Translations under genes and position numbers: made by a program
The notes under the pieces: model-generated
What the model saw: the letters and a program-made list of their open reading frames with translations, nothing else
Told to the model about the DNA's origin: nothing
The model's database searches: none
Shown: one piece after another, positions 37,421 to 44,955 of the stretch
Numbering within the stretch: position 1 is the first letter of the stretch
Layout: the number at the start of each line of letters is the position of its first letter
NCBI RefSeq assembly: GCF_002865985.1
Contig: NZ_LNDD01000001.1
Location: 1 to 64,000, forward strand
Source of the DNA: Thermotoga sp. SG1
Lineage (GTDB): Bacteria > Thermotogota > Thermotogae > Thermotogales > Thermotogaceae
Direction of reading: 5' to 3'
Length of the DNA stretch: 64,000 nucleotides

Positions 37421-38535
37421 CATTTCAAAATGTCGGAAAGGTACCTCTCAACAACCGCCCGAGCCGCGCCGAGCATCCAGCTTGCGCTCGCCAAATGATA
37501 TTCCACTTCGTCTATGAACTCTCGATTGAAACGCTCTTTAATCATTTTCTCTAGCAACTTTGCCATGTCTTCACTCACAGCACCTTCTCCTACAAGAAAA
37601 ACCTGAGAAACACCCGTGCTCATGAGAACATCGCCCACAGCAACAGAAAGATGTTTGAAAGCTTCTTCGTAGTGTTTCTTCACCGACTCAAAATTCTCCT
37701 TCGCCTTTTTTCTTATCTCTTCAATGAAGGATCTGTATTTTTCCTCTTCGTTCGAAATGAAATCCTCAAAATCAATCTCTGATCCAAGATAGGACTTCAA
37801 GACAGCGTACTCAGACGAGTGATACTCCAGACATCCTGTCTGTCCACAATAACATTTCCCGTCGGATGATACTATCACGTGGCCCATTTCCAGATGCTCG
37901 ATCCTTCCGTTTTTGAAAAGACTTGCACCTATTCCCACTCCGTAGCTTATGAGAAGAAAGTCAGAATCTGTTCTTTGAGAAATCTCACGACACAAAGCGT
38001 CAGCATCGTTCATTACAATTACTCTTTCAAAATCTTCCAGAACATCCTTTGGCCTCCAGTTTCTCACGTTCATCACATGAGAAACGACTACCTCTTGATC
38101 CTTCACAAGTCCAGAAGAGCAAATACCTATTCCAAGCAGATTCTCCGAGAAAAGATTCTCAACCGTTTCTCTGAGTGCTTCCGTGTAACCTTCGTTGTTT
38201 CTCATCGGTGCGAGAATACTTACTCTATGCTCTCTAATAGGATTCAGGAATGCATCAAAGAGCACACCGCGCACTTCCTCTCGACCAACTTTCACTCCGA
38301 TCACACTGAATCTTTCAGGATTTACACTCAAAATCTGATAAGGTCTTCCTTTTTTTGATTTGACTTCCTCGATTAAGAGAAAGTTTTCTTCGTTCAACTC
38401 ATCGATAATGTAACTCAAAGTGCTGTGGGCAAGTCCCAGTTCTTGCGAAAGATCGCTCCGGGTAACCTTTCCACTTTCCAGTATGTGTTTTATAACCTTC
38501 AACTTGTTCTCTTTTCGAAGCAAAGGAGAGGGCAC
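37420..38535 (-). CDS. ROK-family transcriptional regulator downstream of treT
   Basis: A 371-residue NagC/XylR-like regulator. HTH at residues 23-48 (VTRSDLSQELGLAHSTLSYIIDELNE), ROK domain from about 70. The zinc signature is present as CYCGQTGCLEYHSS with the preceding GHVIV, so it keeps the structural metal site. GTG at 38535 lies 4 nt after the treT stop, so it is co-transcribed with treT and probably controls it through the palindrome upstream of treT. Ligand unknown (trehalose or glucose is a guess from context). Confidence 0.85.
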   Translation of the reverse strand: MPSPLLRKENKLKVIKHILESGKVTRSDLSQELGLAHSTLSYIIDELNEENFLLIEEVKSKKGRPYQILSVNPERFSVIGVKVGREEVRGVLFDAFLNPIREHRVSILAPMRNNEGYTEALRETVENLFSENLLGIGICSSGLVKDQEVVVSHVMNVRNWRPKDVLEDFERVIVMNDADALCREISQRTDSDFLLISYGVGIGASLFKNGRIEHLEMGHVIVSSDGKCYCGQTGCLEYHSSEYAVLKSYLGSEIDFEDFISNEEEKYRSFIEEIRKKAKENFESVKKHYEEAFKHLSVAVGDVLMSTGVSQVFLVGEGAVSEDMAKLLEKMIKERFNREFIDEVEYHLASASWMLGAARAVVERYLSDILK

Positions 38536-38539
38536 ACTC

Positions 38540-39760
38540 TCACCTCAGAAGGTCCAGAAAAGTTTTCAGGTAATTCTTAAGATGCACGGTGATGATGAAG
38601 TTCTCAACGACGGTTTTCTTTCCGTTTTCTCCCATTCTTTTTCGAAGCTCTTCATCTTTTATAAGCTTTATCACATATTCTGCCAGCTTTTCTTTTTCCC
38701 ATGCCAGATAACCATTCTCTCCGTGCTTCACTTGTATCTTAACTCCTCCAACAGGTCTTGCAACAACCGGAACCTTCTTGTAAAGTGCTTCACTTATCAC
38801 AAGACCGAAACCTTCCCTTGTTGCCGTGTGTAATGCGACAGTTGTAGCCCTTTGGATGGCGTTCACTTCTATGTTTCCAACCCCTTTCAAGTTGGTGCAG
38901 AACTTTATATCTTCGTCAATTCCTGCGTAACGAAGCACTTTCTCGTAGAAAAACCAGCCCTCCGGATCATCCGTTGCCATAGCGGAAACTATAGCAAGTT
39001 GAACCTCGGGAATTTCCTTTTTCACGAGCCTGTAAACATCTATAGCACTGAAAAGATCTTTCCAAGGGTCAAAACGCGCAACGACTGTGATCAGTGGCCT
39101 TGTTGAATCTATTTCCAATCTTTCAAGAACACTCTTTATCGTATCTTCGTCAAGATCGCGGTTTTTTTCACTCAGTGGATCTATGCTCGGTGGGAAAGCA
39201 ATGCTTTTCTCTTTCCAGTCTTCTGGAAAGTATTCTTCCAGATGAAACACGAGTTTGTCGTATCCTTTCAGATAATGGGAAAATCTCTCCCAGATCTTTT
39301 TGTTTGGAGTGGAAAGATCGATATGGCACCTCCAGATCCACTTTTTATCGTTCGAATCTACATACTTTCTCACTGCGGCGGGCTGAGGATCGTGTATCAC
39401 TATCACTTCTTCATCTTGGATTAAACCAATGTTCTCTTGACAAACCTTCTCGTAGAAGTCCCATTCTTCGTCTGAAATTTCTATCTCTGCACCCTGCAAA
39501 GTGTTATGGAATTTCTTTGTGACGTTGAAAAACTCATCAGGTGCTTCTATAACTCTCCATTTAGCGTCAAGACCCACCGATTTCATTAATGGAACGAGGT
39601 TGTGGAGAATTTCAGCGACTCCTCCTCCGTAGGCCGTTGCGTTCACGTGGAGTATCTTCATACCTTTCAATGGTTCTGCGAGTTTTCTGATCGTGTCCAC
39701 TTCGTTGTGAATTATTGGCCTGTATTCTTCTATACTTCTTTCCCTCAGTTTGACATCCAT
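38540..39760 (-). CDS. treT: Trehalose glycosyltransferring synthase (GT4)
   Basis: A 406-residue GT4 glycosyltransferase. N-terminal KILHVNATAYGGGVAEIL and C-terminal EGFGLVISEALYKKVPVVARPVGG (E-x7-E) fit TreT, which makes trehalose from glucose and an NDP-glucose reversibly. The HDPQPAAVRKY and RCHIDLSTPNKK segments are typical of archaeal/Thermotoga TreT. Trehalose is an osmolyte or carbon source in this group. AAGGAGGAGT lies before the ATG. Confidence 0.9.
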   Translation of the reverse strand: MDVKLRERSIEEYRPIIHNEVDTIRKLAEPLKGMKILHVNATAYGGGVAEILHNLVPLMKSVGLDAKWRVIEAPDEFFNVTKKFHNTLQGAEIEISDEEWDFYEKVCQENIGLIQDEEVIVIHDPQPAAVRKYVDSNDKKWIWRCHIDLSTPNKKIWERFSHYLKGYDKLVFHLEEYFPEDWKEKSIAFPPSIDPLSEKNRDLDEDTIKSVLERLEIDSTRPLITVVARFDPWKDLFSAIDVYRLVKKEIPEVQLAIVSAMATDDPEGWFFYEKVLRYAGIDEDIKFCTNLKGVGNIEVNAIQRATTVALHTATREGFGLVISEALYKKVPVVARPVGGVKIQVKHGENGYLAWEKEKLAEYVIKLIKDEELRKRMGENGKKTVVENFIITVHLKNYLKTFLDLLR

Positions 39761-39806
39761 ACCGACTCCTCCTTATTTATTCGTAACCTGAATTAATACA
39801 CATTTA

Positions 39807-39834
39807 ATCATATCACACTGAAGAAAAAGTTCAA
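39807..39834 (-). promoter_or_regulatory. Promoter of treT
   Basis: Minus strand: TTGAAC (39829-39834), 16-bp spacer, TATGAT (39807-39812), giving a leader of about 40 nt. Confidence 0.75.
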
Positions 39835-39848
39835 TAGGGTATTTCTAC

Positions 39849-39865
39849 TTGTCTGTATTAGACAA
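39849..39865. promoter_or_regulatory. Palindromic operator candidate upstream of treT
   Basis: TTGTCT-GTATT-AGACAA, a perfect 6-bp inverted repeat with a 5-nt centre, lies 14 bp upstream of the treT -35. It may be the binding site of the co-transcribed ROK regulator or of another factor. Confidence 0.5.
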
Positions 39866-39975
39866 AATATTGTAAGAATAACAAATTATAGTTTTATTCA
39901 CTAAACCATGGTAAGTTCCATTCATTCACAAAGTAGGGTATGTTTGTATTTAGCATTAGAAAGGAGATACAGAGT

Positions 39976-40047
39976 ATGCAATTACCGGTAACGAAAAATT
40001 TCATGCGCCTTTGTGGTACCGGAAGCTATGCAATAAAAAAGGAATAA
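39976..40047 (+). CDS. Possible 23-residue small protein
   Basis: An ATG follows AAGGAGATACAGAGT, a near-perfect ribosome site, and opens a 24-codon frame (MQLPVTKNF...GSYAIKKE) containing one Cys. No family is recognised. It lies alone between treT (opposite strand) and the CRISPR leader, so it may be a leader peptide, a small protein or chance. Its stop overlaps the next small frame (TAATG). Confidence 0.3.
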   Translation: MQLPVTKNFMRLCGTGSYAIKKE

Positions 40048-40100
40048 TGAGCGAAAAAGGAAAACAACTACTCAGAAATAACTTGAACATAAACTTATGA
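40047..40100 (+). CDS. Possible 17-residue small protein, coupled
   Basis: Starts at the ATG of the TAATG junction with AAGGA upstream and encodes a basic peptide of 17 residues (MSEKGKQLLRNN...). Support is only the coupling and ribosome site. Confidence 0.2.
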   Translation: MSEKGKQLLRNNLNINL

Positions 40101-40424
40101 TTTGACGACAAATAAAGAAGCGACATACTTATCCTTTAACACTTTAAGGTAGACCTTTTTACGAGAATTTGTGAAAACAAGAACTAGTTGATTTTCCCCT
40201 GAAACACCCCAAAATGGCCTGACCTAGGTTAGGGTAATTTATCTTTTGTTTTTGCTATGGTTTAGGCTTTTCATTGACTATGCAATTATTCCATTTTTCC
40301 AAACAGTACTTGACTGACCCTTTCTGTGTGTTAGAATCACTTATGATGAAACACCCTCTCTATCTTCTTATATACTCTTGCTTTCTGATATGTTCTGTGG
40401 TATAATTTCTTTGAAATCCAATGG
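40101..40424 (+). promoter_or_regulatory. CRISPR leader with two promoters
   Basis: An AT-rich stretch without genes. The strongest promoter is TTGCTT (40378-40383), 17 bp, extended -10 TGG-TATAAT (40401-40406), which would start transcription about 12 bases before the first repeat. A second lies upstream: TTGACT (40310-40315), 16 bp, TAGAAT (40332-40337). A near-palindrome CCTGACC-TA-GGTTAGG is at 40218-40233. The degenerate repeat is at the far end of the array, which agrees with this side being the leader. Confidence 0.75.
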
Positions 40425-41980
40425 GTTTCAATACTTCCTTAGAGGTATGGAAACACATTAATGGAAAGAGGGTTTTGGTAACACCACCTACGTTTCAATA
40501 CTTCCTTAGAGGTATGGAAACCTTGCGCTTCCAAAAAGATCGAAGAACGATCATTATAGTTTCAATACTTCCTTAGAGGTATGGAAACTTCTGCTTCTTC
40601 TACCCATTCTACTACCTCCTCAAGTGTTTCAATACTTCCTTAGAGGTATGGAAACCATTTTTGCATACCCCGAGCTTGAAGAATGGGAGGAGTTTCAATA
40701 CTTCCTTAGAGGTATGGAAACCCAAAGAGGGAACATTTTTTGGCAGATGTCCCCCGTTTCAATACTTCCTTAGAGGTATGGAAACATAGTACTTTCCCAA
40801 TCTGATACTCCTCGTATTCTGGTTTCAATACTTCCTTAGAGGTATGGAAACGGTGACAAACAAAAAGCTGAAGGTCTTGCACAACAGGTTTCAATACTTC
40901 CTTAGAGGTATGGAAACACCAGTCGTGACCGTATTTGGAGTTGAGTATGAACACGTTTCAATACTTCCTTAGAGGTATGGAAACTCATATTTCCCGCCGG
41001 TTGCCTGTTGTACCTGGTGATGTTTCAATACTTCCTTAGAGGTATGGAAACCATATACTCCAGAGAGCAGTTAGAAAGAGAAGTAGAGTTTCAATACTTC
41101 CTTAGAGGTATGGAAACAAAAACAGAAGGGGCAAGAATAAAAAAAGCGGGTACCGTTTCAATACTTCCTTAGAGGTATGGAAACACCGTTGTCCACTGCG
41201 GTATTTTCTGCGCAAATTTGCGTTTCAATACTTCCTTAGAGGTATGGAAACGTGTCTATATAATATGTATCCTCCTCTGGATCCTCAAGTTTCAATACTT
41301 CCTTAGAGGTATGGAAACTGTCCTCTTGTGTGACTTCCAGTAGCAAAGATTCCTTGTTTCAATACTTCCTTAGAGGTATGGAAACACTCCCCGGCGGAGA
41401 TACTTCCGCTTGTGTCTATGAGTTTCAATACTTCCTTAGAGGTATGGAAACCTACTGCTTCGGCGTAGTTCGGCATAAGTTTGGCATGTTTCAATACTTC
41501 CTTAGAGGTATGGAAACAGGATATAGTCCTCGGCATCTGAGCAGTCGAGAAAGGTTTCAATACTTCCTTAGAGGTATGGAAACCCTGAGATCAGAATCCA
41601 AATCCTCGAGCAAGCCCTGTTTCAATACTTCCTTAGAGGTATGGAAACAATTCCTGCGGTGACATTGAAAGGGGCTTCCAGTCAAGTTTCAATACTTCCT
41701 TAGAGGTATGGAAACTGTAATAGCCATCTAACCATCCCCCCTTCCCACAATCGTTTCAATACTTCCTTAGAGGTATGGAAACGGAATCATGTTCTCACCC
41801 CCACGCGATGAACTTTTTGGTTTCAATACTTCCTTAGAGGTATGGAAACATGGGTTCGTTTTGCGGGGAAAGGGAGTTGAGCATGGTTTCAATACTTCCT
41901 TAGAGGTATGGAAACTCTCCTTTTCTGAAACGCTGATTAAATGTGCCTATGTTTCAATCCTTCCTTAGAAGTAGTACAGA
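40425..41980 (+). CRISPR. CRISPR array, 24 repeats and 23 spacers
   Basis: Repeat unit 30 bp beginning GTTTCAATACTTCC and ending GGTATGGAAAC. Copies start at 40425, 40492, 40559, 40626, 40692, 40756, 40822, 40888, 40955, 41022, 41088, 41155, 41222, 41289, 41356, 41422, 41488, 41554, 41619, 41686, 41753, 41820, 41886 and 41951. The first 23 are identical; the last is decayed (differences in its second half). Spacers are 34-37 bp and all differ by eye. The repeat is that of the Thermotoga arrays. No cas gene lies in this window, so processing and interference must use genes elsewhere. No gene is called in this stretch. Confidence 0.98.
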
Positions 41981-42010
41981 GTCCCACCTTTTTTTCGCTT
42001 GCTGCACTGT

Positions 42011-42075
42011 GTTTCGATAATGCATGTAAACGCTTTTCTTTCGGTTTCATTTCAATGTTTCTATACTCCTTATGG
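42011..42075 (+). repeat. Eroded CRISPR repeat remnants beyond the array
   Basis: Two fragments resemble the repeat: 42011-42031 begins GTTTCGATAA and ends TGTAAAC (internal deletion), and 42057-42075 reads GTTTCTATACTCCTTATGG, close to the first part of the repeat with one base missing. They lie at roughly array-like spacing after the last repeat. Confidence 0.45.
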
Positions 42076-42136
42076 TTCCCTCATTTTTCATTAATTTGCT
42101 AAAATTTGAGAAAAAAGCATTCAAGGGGGATATAAG

Positions 42137-43102
42137 ATGAGATTTTTCATCCTCGGTGCTGGGAGTTGGGGAACGGTTTTTGCACAGATGTTGAAGGAAA
42201 ACAACGAAGAAGTGGTGTTGTGGGCAAGAAGAAGAGAAATTGCGGATTTGATAAACAATTATCATACAAGTCCCTATCTCGAAGGGTTAAAAATCACTGT
42301 TCGAGCAACGAACGATCTTGAAGAACTGAAAAGTAGCGATATTCTGGTTATTGCCACACCTGTACAACACGTAAGAGAGTACCTTAACAAACTTTCTGTG
42401 AAACCATACATGGTGTTGAATCTTTCCAAGGGAATTGAGATAGAATCAGGAAAAAGAGTTTCTCAAATTGTCGAAGAGATCTTAGGGTGTCCTTACGCGG
42501 TTCTTTCTGGACCTTCCCACGCTGAAGAGGTTGCCAGAAAACTTCCAACAGCCGTCACACTCGCTGGAGAGAATGCCAAAGAGCTTCAGAGGAGGATTTC
42601 GAACGAATATTTCAGAGTTTATACCAGTGAAGACGTCGTGGGGGTGGAAATTGCTGGCGCGCTGAAAAATGTCATAGCGATAGCCTCAGGGATTCTCGAC
42701 GGACTCGGCGGTTGGGACAATGCAAAGGCTGCCCTCGAAACGCGAGGAATCTATGAGATAGCAAGATTTGGGATTCATTTTGGAGCAGATCAGAAAACCT
42801 TCATGGGACTTGCAGGTATTGGAGACCTTATGGTTACATGTAACAGTAAATACAGTAGAAACAGACGGTTTGGTGAGTTGATTGCAAAAGGATTCGATCC
42901 ACAAAAGCTTCTCGAAAGTTCCCATCAAATTGTAGAAGGTGCCTTCACAGTGAAAGCTGTGGTGAAAGAGGCTAGAAAAGAAAAAATAGAGATGCCTATT
43001 TCGGAGGAAGTGTATCGTGTCATTTATGAAGGAAAATCTCCTTTTCAATCGATGAAAGATCTGATGGGAAGAAGCCTGAAAGAAGAATTTTGGAGTGATT
43101 GA
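42137..43102 (+). CDS. gpsA: Glycerol-3-phosphate dehydrogenase [NAD(P)+]
   Basis: A 321-residue enzyme reducing dihydroxyacetone phosphate to sn-glycerol 3-phosphate for lipid synthesis. NAD motif FILGAGSWGTVFAQML; catalytic Lys in GALKNVIAIASGILDGLG; substrate region GLAGIGDLMVTCNSKYSRNRRFG. GGGGGAT precedes the ATG. Single-gene unit between the CRISPR tail and the NADH oxidase. Confidence 0.95.
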   Translation: MRFFILGAGSWGTVFAQMLKENNEEVVLWARRREIADLINNYHTSPYLEGLKITVRATNDLEELKSSDILVIATPVQHVREYLNKLSVKPYMVLNLSKGIEIESGKRVSQIVEEILGCPYAVLSGPSHAEEVARKLPTAVTLAGENAKELQRRISNEYFRVYTSEDVVGVEIAGALKNVIAIASGILDGLGGWDNAKAALETRGIYEIARFGIHFGADQKTFMGLAGIGDLMVTCNSKYSRNRRFGELIAKGFDPQKLLESSHQIVEGAFTVKAVVKEARKEKIEMPISEEVYRVIYEGKSPFQSMKDLMGRSLKEEFWSD

Positions 43103-43138
43103 TGCCAGGAACTTCAAGAAAAATTTCTACCTTTTATG

Positions 43139-43167
43139 TTGAAATTTAACTTGAAAACCCTTATAAT
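43139..43167 (+). promoter_or_regulatory. Promoter of the NADH oxidase operon
   Basis: TTGAAA (43139-43144), 17-bp spacer, TATAAT (43162-43167), fifty bases before the start codon. Confidence 0.8.
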
Positions 43168-43216
43168 GTTTTATGGTTGATTGTGAAAATTTTCTCTTTA
43201 TATGGGAGGTGAAAAT

Positions 43217-44548
43217 ATGAAATACGATGTGGTTGTTATCGGTGGAGGACCTGCAGGACTCGTGGCAGCGTTCACCACCAGAAGGTTCTACAAAGACAAA
43301 AAGGTTCTCGTTGTGAAGAAAACAGAAAAAGAAATGGTCCCGTGCGGGATTCCCTACATATTCCACACACTCGGTGGTGTTGAGAATGACTACATGGGTA
43401 TTGAAGAGCGCTTCAGAAGCGCAGGTGTGGACCTTCTGATAGACGAAGTTGTTGATGGAAACGTTGACGAAAAGAAAATCTTCACAAAGAGTGGAAAAGA
43501 GATCTCTTATGAAAAACTGATCATCGCAACCGGTTCTGTACCGAATGTTCCAAACATTCCTGGTGTCGATCTGGAAGGTGTGTTTACTGTGCCAAAGGAT
43601 GAAAATTACCTTAAACTATTGCACGAAAAGATAAGGAACTCAAAGAACGTGATCATCATCGGTGGCGGATTCATAGGAGTCGAAGTGGCAGACGAGTTGA
43701 AGAAATCCGGAAAGAACGTCACACTGGTTGAGATCATGGACAGTTTGCTTCCTGTGTCCTTTGATCCCGACTTCGGTGAGATCGCAAGAAAAGAAATCGA
43801 AGCGGAAAACCTGAAGGTTCTGACAGGAAGAAAAGTAACGGAAATCTACGGATCAGGAAAAGTAGAGGGTGTCAGGCTCGATAGCGGAGAAACGATACCG
43901 GCCGATTTTGTCATACTTGCAACGGGATACCGGCCCAATTCCGATCTTGCGAAGAAACTGGACCTGAAAGTGACAGAGTACGGCTTCATAGAAACAGACG
44001 AATACATGAGAACATCCAAACCGGATGTGTTCGCCGCAGGAGATTGTGTGCAGCACAGAGATTTTCTTACTGGAAAACCCTCCAGACTCATGCTTGCTTC
44101 TGCCGCCGTGTTCGATGCAAGGATCGCCGCATCAAACCTCTACGGACTGAAAGTCATAAGAACAAACAAAGGCTCACTGAACGCCTACTCAACGGTCATC
44201 GGAAACAAGGCGTTCGGCTCCGTTGGTATAACTGAAAGGGTCGCAAAGGAAGAAGGCTTTGAAATCGTTGTTGGAAAAGCAGAAGCACCAGATAGACACC
44301 CCGGAAAGTTCGAAGACACCACCAAACTTATCGTGAAACTGATCTTTTCAGAAGACAGCAAGATATTGCTCGGTGCACAGGTGTGTGGAGGAAAAAGCGT
44401 TGGAGAGATCGTGAACATCCTCAGCCTTGGAATGCAGAAAGGAGTCACAGCGAACGATCTGTTCACCATGCAGATAGGAACTCATCCACTTCTGACCTCT
44501 GCCCCAACGGTTTATCCTCTCGCAAAGGCGTCCGAAATGGTCCTGTGA
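43217..44548 (+). CDS. NADH oxidase (CoA-disulfide reductase-like flavoprotein)
   Basis: A 443-residue FAD protein. FAD motif VVVIGGGPAGLVAAFTTRRF; redox-active Cys near residue 45 in KEMVPCGIPYIFHTLGG; NAD motif VIIIGGGFIGVEVADELKKSGK; second FAD motif DVFAAGDCVQHRDF. In T. maritima the homologue reduces O2 with NADH, mainly to peroxide. Start ATG 43217 follows GGAGGTGA; an in-frame ATG at 43202 lies before that site. Likely operon with the AhpD-like gene and dihydrolipoamide dehydrogenase. Confidence 0.9.
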   Translation: MKYDVVVIGGGPAGLVAAFTTRRFYKDKKVLVVKKTEKEMVPCGIPYIFHTLGGVENDYMGIEERFRSAGVDLLIDEVVDGNVDEKKIFTKSGKEISYEKLIIATGSVPNVPNIPGVDLEGVFTVPKDENYLKLLHEKIRNSKNVIIIGGGFIGVEVADELKKSGKNVTLVEIMDSLLPVSFDPDFGEIARKEIEAENLKVLTGRKVTEIYGSGKVEGVRLDSGETIPADFVILATGYRPNSDLAKKLDLKVTEYGFIETDEYMRTSKPDVFAAGDCVQHRDFLTGKPSRLMLASAAVFDARIAASNLYGLKVIRTNKGSLNAYSTVIGNKAFGSVGITERVAKEEGFEIVVGKAEAPDRHPGKFEDTTKLIVKLIFSEDSKILLGAQVCGGKSVGEIVNILSLGMQKGVTANDLFTMQIGTHPLLTSAPTVYPLAKASEMVL

Positions 44549-44575
44549 TAAATCTTTTATTGGGAGGTGTTTTAA

Positions 44576-44910
44576 ATGGCAGCGAAGGAAAAACTCAGCA
44601 GATCAGAAAACAACTCCAGGAAGTTATAGGCAAAGCCCCTGAGATTGGAAAGTTCGCAGAGTACGTCCATGTAGCAGAGAGTCCAAAGGCACTCGATACG
44701 AAGACAAAGGAACTCATCTCTCTTGGCATTGCCCTAGCAGTCAGATGTGAACCCTGCATCGTATGGCATACAGAAGCAGCCGTGAGGGTCGGTACAACAG
44801 AAGAGGAAATCCTCGACACGATAAAGGTGGCAGTTTGTATGGGTGGAGGTCCTGCCCTGATGTACGGCCTGAAGGCTTACGAAGTGGCTCTGGAATTTCT
44901 CGAAAAATAA
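44576..44910 (+). CDS. AhpD-like/carboxymuconolactone decarboxylase-family protein, start frameshifted
   Basis: A protein of about 110 residues with the AhpD motif RCEPCIVWHTEAA (CxxC plus His) and the GGGPALMYG tail. These proteins are small disulfide reductants or peroxidases. The natural start is ATG 44576 behind GGGAGGTG, but that frame (MAAKEKLSRS...) ends at TAG after 17 codons; the conserved frame begins at KTQQIRKQLQ. One additional A in the A5 run at 44588-44592 joins them. No start codon with a ribosome site exists in the conserved frame. Lesion, -1 recoding or sequencing error cannot be told apart. Confidence 0.75.
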
Positions 44911-44914
44911 CCTC

Positions 44915-44940
44915 ACCCCTCCCACACGAGAGGGGTTTTC
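44915..44940 (+). terminator. Terminator or attenuator before dihydrolipoamide dehydrogenase
   Basis: CCCCTC (44916-44921) pairs with GAGGGG (44930-44935), loop of 8, then TTTTC. It lies between two genes that otherwise look co-transcribed, so it may only reduce read-through. Confidence 0.6.
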
Positions 44941-44955
44941 TCAGGAGGGAAAAGC

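Noticed and set aside
40706-41662. Open frames reading through CRISPR repeats (for example 40706-40954, 41303-41560, 41330-41662)
   Set aside because: Their proteins are periodic translations of the repeat (FHTSKEVLK, FQYFLRGMET) and are artefacts of the array.
44383-44575. Start of the AhpD-like gene at 44383 within the NADH oxidase
   Set aside because: The added residues are out-of-frame NADH oxidase sequence; the true start is ATG 44576 with a frame change.
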